Positions 20,825 through 22,231 of a stretch of 22,231 bases of DNA are shown piece after piece (the first letter of the stretch is position 1; each line of letters opens with the position of its first letter). The notes below the pieces were generated by a model. That model worked only from the letters and a program-made list of their open reading frames with translations. It was not told the origin of the DNA and searched no databases. Origin of the DNA: a virus. Where the stretch lies: IMG/VR virus record IMGVR_UViG_3300017782_000256, positions 1-22,231 of that record; one strand, 5' to 3'. The position numbers were made by a program, and so were the translations under genes.

Positions 20825-21740
20825 TATAAGTATTTACTTTAAAATCTAATTGTTTTTTTCTTCTTATTCTATTTATAGGAGAATATCCAAACTGTTGATG
20901 CTCTAAATAAAAGCATTCAACTTTATGAGTATATGAAATTATTTCTGGTGGTGTTTTTCCAAAAATATAATCACACCAATTTTGGTCACTCACATCTGTA
21001 TCGTATGAACCCACATCAAATCCTCCAAAGGGTCTTAAATTAAAATCAATAGAATATAAATTATCATCTACATCTTTTAAAAATTGCCAGCCAAACAGAC
21101 GATTTTTAACTGATATTTTTTGAGATAATTTCAAAACGCTTTCTTCAATAATATTGAAATCTTCAGCACGAATTTTATATGGTGTGTAAGATTGAGATGG
21201 ACAGTTATCTACATAAAACATTATATGATTATTAAGCCAATACCATTTCTCATCGTCTGCATAAAAATGGCATGATACTATGTATTCGATTTCTACGTTG
21301 TTTTGAAAAAACCCTGTTGCTTCTTCTCTTGGCACAATTTTAAAATTAGTCCCACCGCTTAAATCGCTTTTACAAATTACTTCATCACCGTCATTTGGAA
21401 CTGTAGGTATACGAAGTTCTTTAAATATTCGGTCTTGCTCTGCTTTAGATGAAAAGAATTGCATGCTGTCGTAATTTAAAAACGTGGGTATGTTAAATCT
21501 TTCACATATTTCTTTTTCTTTTTGAAGGTACCAATCCTGTTCTTTTAAATTAATTACTAGATCTGGCTTCCAATTATTAAAAATAGAATCATCAGAGTAT
21601 GACATCTCATCTAAGTTTGAATCATTATTTGAATGATATCCACTTAAATTATAAAATCGGCAATCGTGTTTATCCTTTACATAATTATATATTGGTAAAA
21701 GTTTGCGTTTGGTTCCTAAAAACAATATGTTCTTCATCAT
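20817..21740 (-). CDS. ATP-grasp ligase-like protein
   Basis: The protein has 307 aa. The N-terminus (MMKNILFLGTKRKLLPIYNY) is the pre-ATP-grasp Rossmann domain. The ATP-grasp part includes FSSKAEQDRIFKELRIPTVP (about 96-115), VICKSDLSGGTNFKIV (121-136, the nucleotide-binding Lys and Gly-rich loop), IEYIVSCHFYADD (151-163, the base-binding hinge), and DFNLRPFGGFDV with the metal ligands Asp232, Asn234 and Arg236. These enzymes join a carboxylate to an amine or thiol through an acyl phosphate. The partner substrate cannot be read. The start overlaps the upstream stop (TAATGATG). It is probably part of the same unknown pathway as the radical SAM gene. Confidence 0.82.
   Translation of the reverse strand: MMKNILFLGTKRKLLPIYNYVKDKHDCRFYNLSGYHSNNDSNLDEMSYSDDSIFNNWKPDLVINLKEQDWYLQKEKEICERFNIPTFLNYDSMQFFSSKAEQDRIFKELRIPTVPNDGDEVICKSDLSGGTNFKIVPREEATGFFQNNVEIEYIVSCHFYADDEKWYWLNNHIMFYVDNCPSQSYTPYKIRAEDFNIIEESVLKLSQKISVKNRLFGWQFLKDVDDNLYSIDFNLRPFGGFDVGSYDTDVSDQNWCDYIFGKTPPEIISYTHKVECFYLEHQQFGYSPINRIRRKKQLDFKVNTYNV
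20870..20877 (-). promoter_or_regulatory. possible late promoter TATAAATA before the radical SAM gene
   Basis: On the minus strand TATAAATA lies in the end of the ATP-grasp gene, 46 nt upstream of the radical SAM ATG. It matches the T4 late -10 element, but in this AT-rich window a few chance copies are expected, so it is only a candidate. Confidence 0.35.
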
Positions 21741-22231
21741 TACATTATCAACCCAAAGTTTTTAGAAATAAAGTGTATGAATTGAAGTTCTTTAAACTTT
21801 ATGTTTGTTTCTAACTCATGCTTTCTTTGTTTGAAATGGCGGCTGGTTGGATCATAGGCAGCCAGCTTAGTAGTATCGTGTTTGAAATGCCATTTCTCTT
21901 GTAGGCGCATTACAGGTACATTATTGACCCTAGTCTTATATGACATTATAGTTTCATTATCGTGCCCAAATGATCTACGGATTTCCTCAGTATACATTGA
22001 GAATTCCTTAACCTCATCCATTAGATCTAACAATTCATCAATGCCGCCAAAGTAATCAAGCTGTTCCATAATCTTTCGGCTTGACATCATAATCCCAGTA
22101 TTGAATACCCAATTGTCACCATCAAGATCTTCCTCTGCCAACAATGCGTGCGCATTCCAATACTTTGCTTGAGGATTACGGAAATCTTTATTATAATGTT
22201 TGAAATATAATGGATCTCTTACATTAACTCC
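21740..22231 (-). CDS. glycosyltransferase-like protein, C-terminal part, cut by the window edge
   Basis: The reading frame is open to the right edge, with 163 codons visible and no start needed here; a TTG at 22144 is not a convincing start. The visible part contains RDPLYFKHYNKDF, NWVFNTGIMMSSRKIMEQLD, HDNETIMSYKTRV and LQEKWHFKHD. The series 'FNTGIMM', 'D..T.M' and 'L..KW' resembles the C-terminal half of GT-A glycosyltransferases such as GT8. The catalytic DxD would lie before the edge and cannot be seen. It overlaps the ATP-grasp gene by one base and is upstream in the accessory cluster. Confidence 0.6.
   Translation of the reverse strand, partial: GVNVRDPLYFKHYNKDFRNPQAKYWNAHALLAEEDLDGDNWVFNTGIMMSSRKIMEQLDYFGGIDELLDLMDEVKEFSMYTEEIRRSFGHDNETIMSYKTRVNNVPVMRLQEKWHFKHDTTKLAAYDPTSRHFKQRKHELETNIKFKELQFIHFISKNFGLIM

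Noticed and set aside
1-22231. tRNA genes, CRISPR arrays, insertion sequences, integrase or attachment sites
   Set aside because: None was seen by eye: no CCA-ended cloverleaf stretch, no regularly spaced repeats and no transposase or integrase motifs. Absence was not tested with software.

Overview
The window is part of a T4-superfamily myovirus genome. The T4 replication core is recognisable by sequence: sliding clamp (gp45), clamp-loader ATPase (gp44), clamp-loader small subunit (gp62) and the translational repressor RegA, in T4-like order. DexA-type exonuclease and dCMP hydroxymethylase (gp42) are also present. The moderately AT-rich composition, tightly overlapping genes and many small proteins of a type common in marine T4-like phages suggest a phage of a marine Gram-negative bacterium. 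The host cannot be named from the sequence.

Layout: 1-16.2 kb is read on the minus strand, right to left, as overlapping operons. In transcription order they hold: small hypotheticals (16.1-14.8 kb); a GIY-YIG nuclease, a dATP/dGTP diphosphohydrolase-like protein and a PD-(D/E)XK-like protein (14.8-13.5 kb); dCMP hydroxymethylase (13.5-12.8 kb); three small proteins and a beta-ketoacyl synthase (12.8-10.9 kb); dCMP deaminase and an adenine-type DNA methyltransferase (10.9-9.7 kb); a sugar-nucleotide/glycosylation block, namely a nucleotidyltransferase-kinase fusion, a HAD phosphatase and a GT-B-like glycosyltransferase (9.7-6.7 kb); a C5-cytosine methyltransferase homologue, DexA and a GT-A-like glycosyltransferase (6.6-3.9 kb); then gp45, a small protein, gp44, a zinc-ribbon protein, gp62, RegA, dUTPase and a secreted protein (3.9 kb to the left edge). 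One gene, a 2OG-oxygenase-like protein at 16309-16794, is on the plus strand behind a T4-type late promoter.

The right part (16.8-22.2 kb) is a minus-strand accessory cluster that looks more AT-rich and uses AGA for arginine more often: an Asp/Asn-hydroxylase-like oxygenase, a sulfotransferase, a second 2OG-oxygenase-like protein paralogous to the plus-strand one, a SnoaL-like protein, a B12-type radical SAM enzyme, an ATP-grasp ligase and the end of a glycosyltransferase. It reads like a small-molecule or macromolecule-tailoring pathway of unknown product.

How the genes fit together: gp42, dCMP deaminase, dUTPase and a dNTP hydrolase reshape the nucleotide pool, so the virion DNA probably contains 5-hydroxymethylcytosine. 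The kinase-nucleotidyltransferase, HAD phosphatase and glycosyltransferase could make and attach a dedicated sugar. The glycosyltransferase and the C5-methyltransferase homologue both end in a PIP-box-like tail (xxxLxxFF), suggesting that DNA modification is tethered to the phage sliding clamp. Six near-consensus sigma70 promoters (TTGACA, 16-17 nt spacing) drive the minus-strand operons. All functional statements are from reading the sequence; no database search was run.
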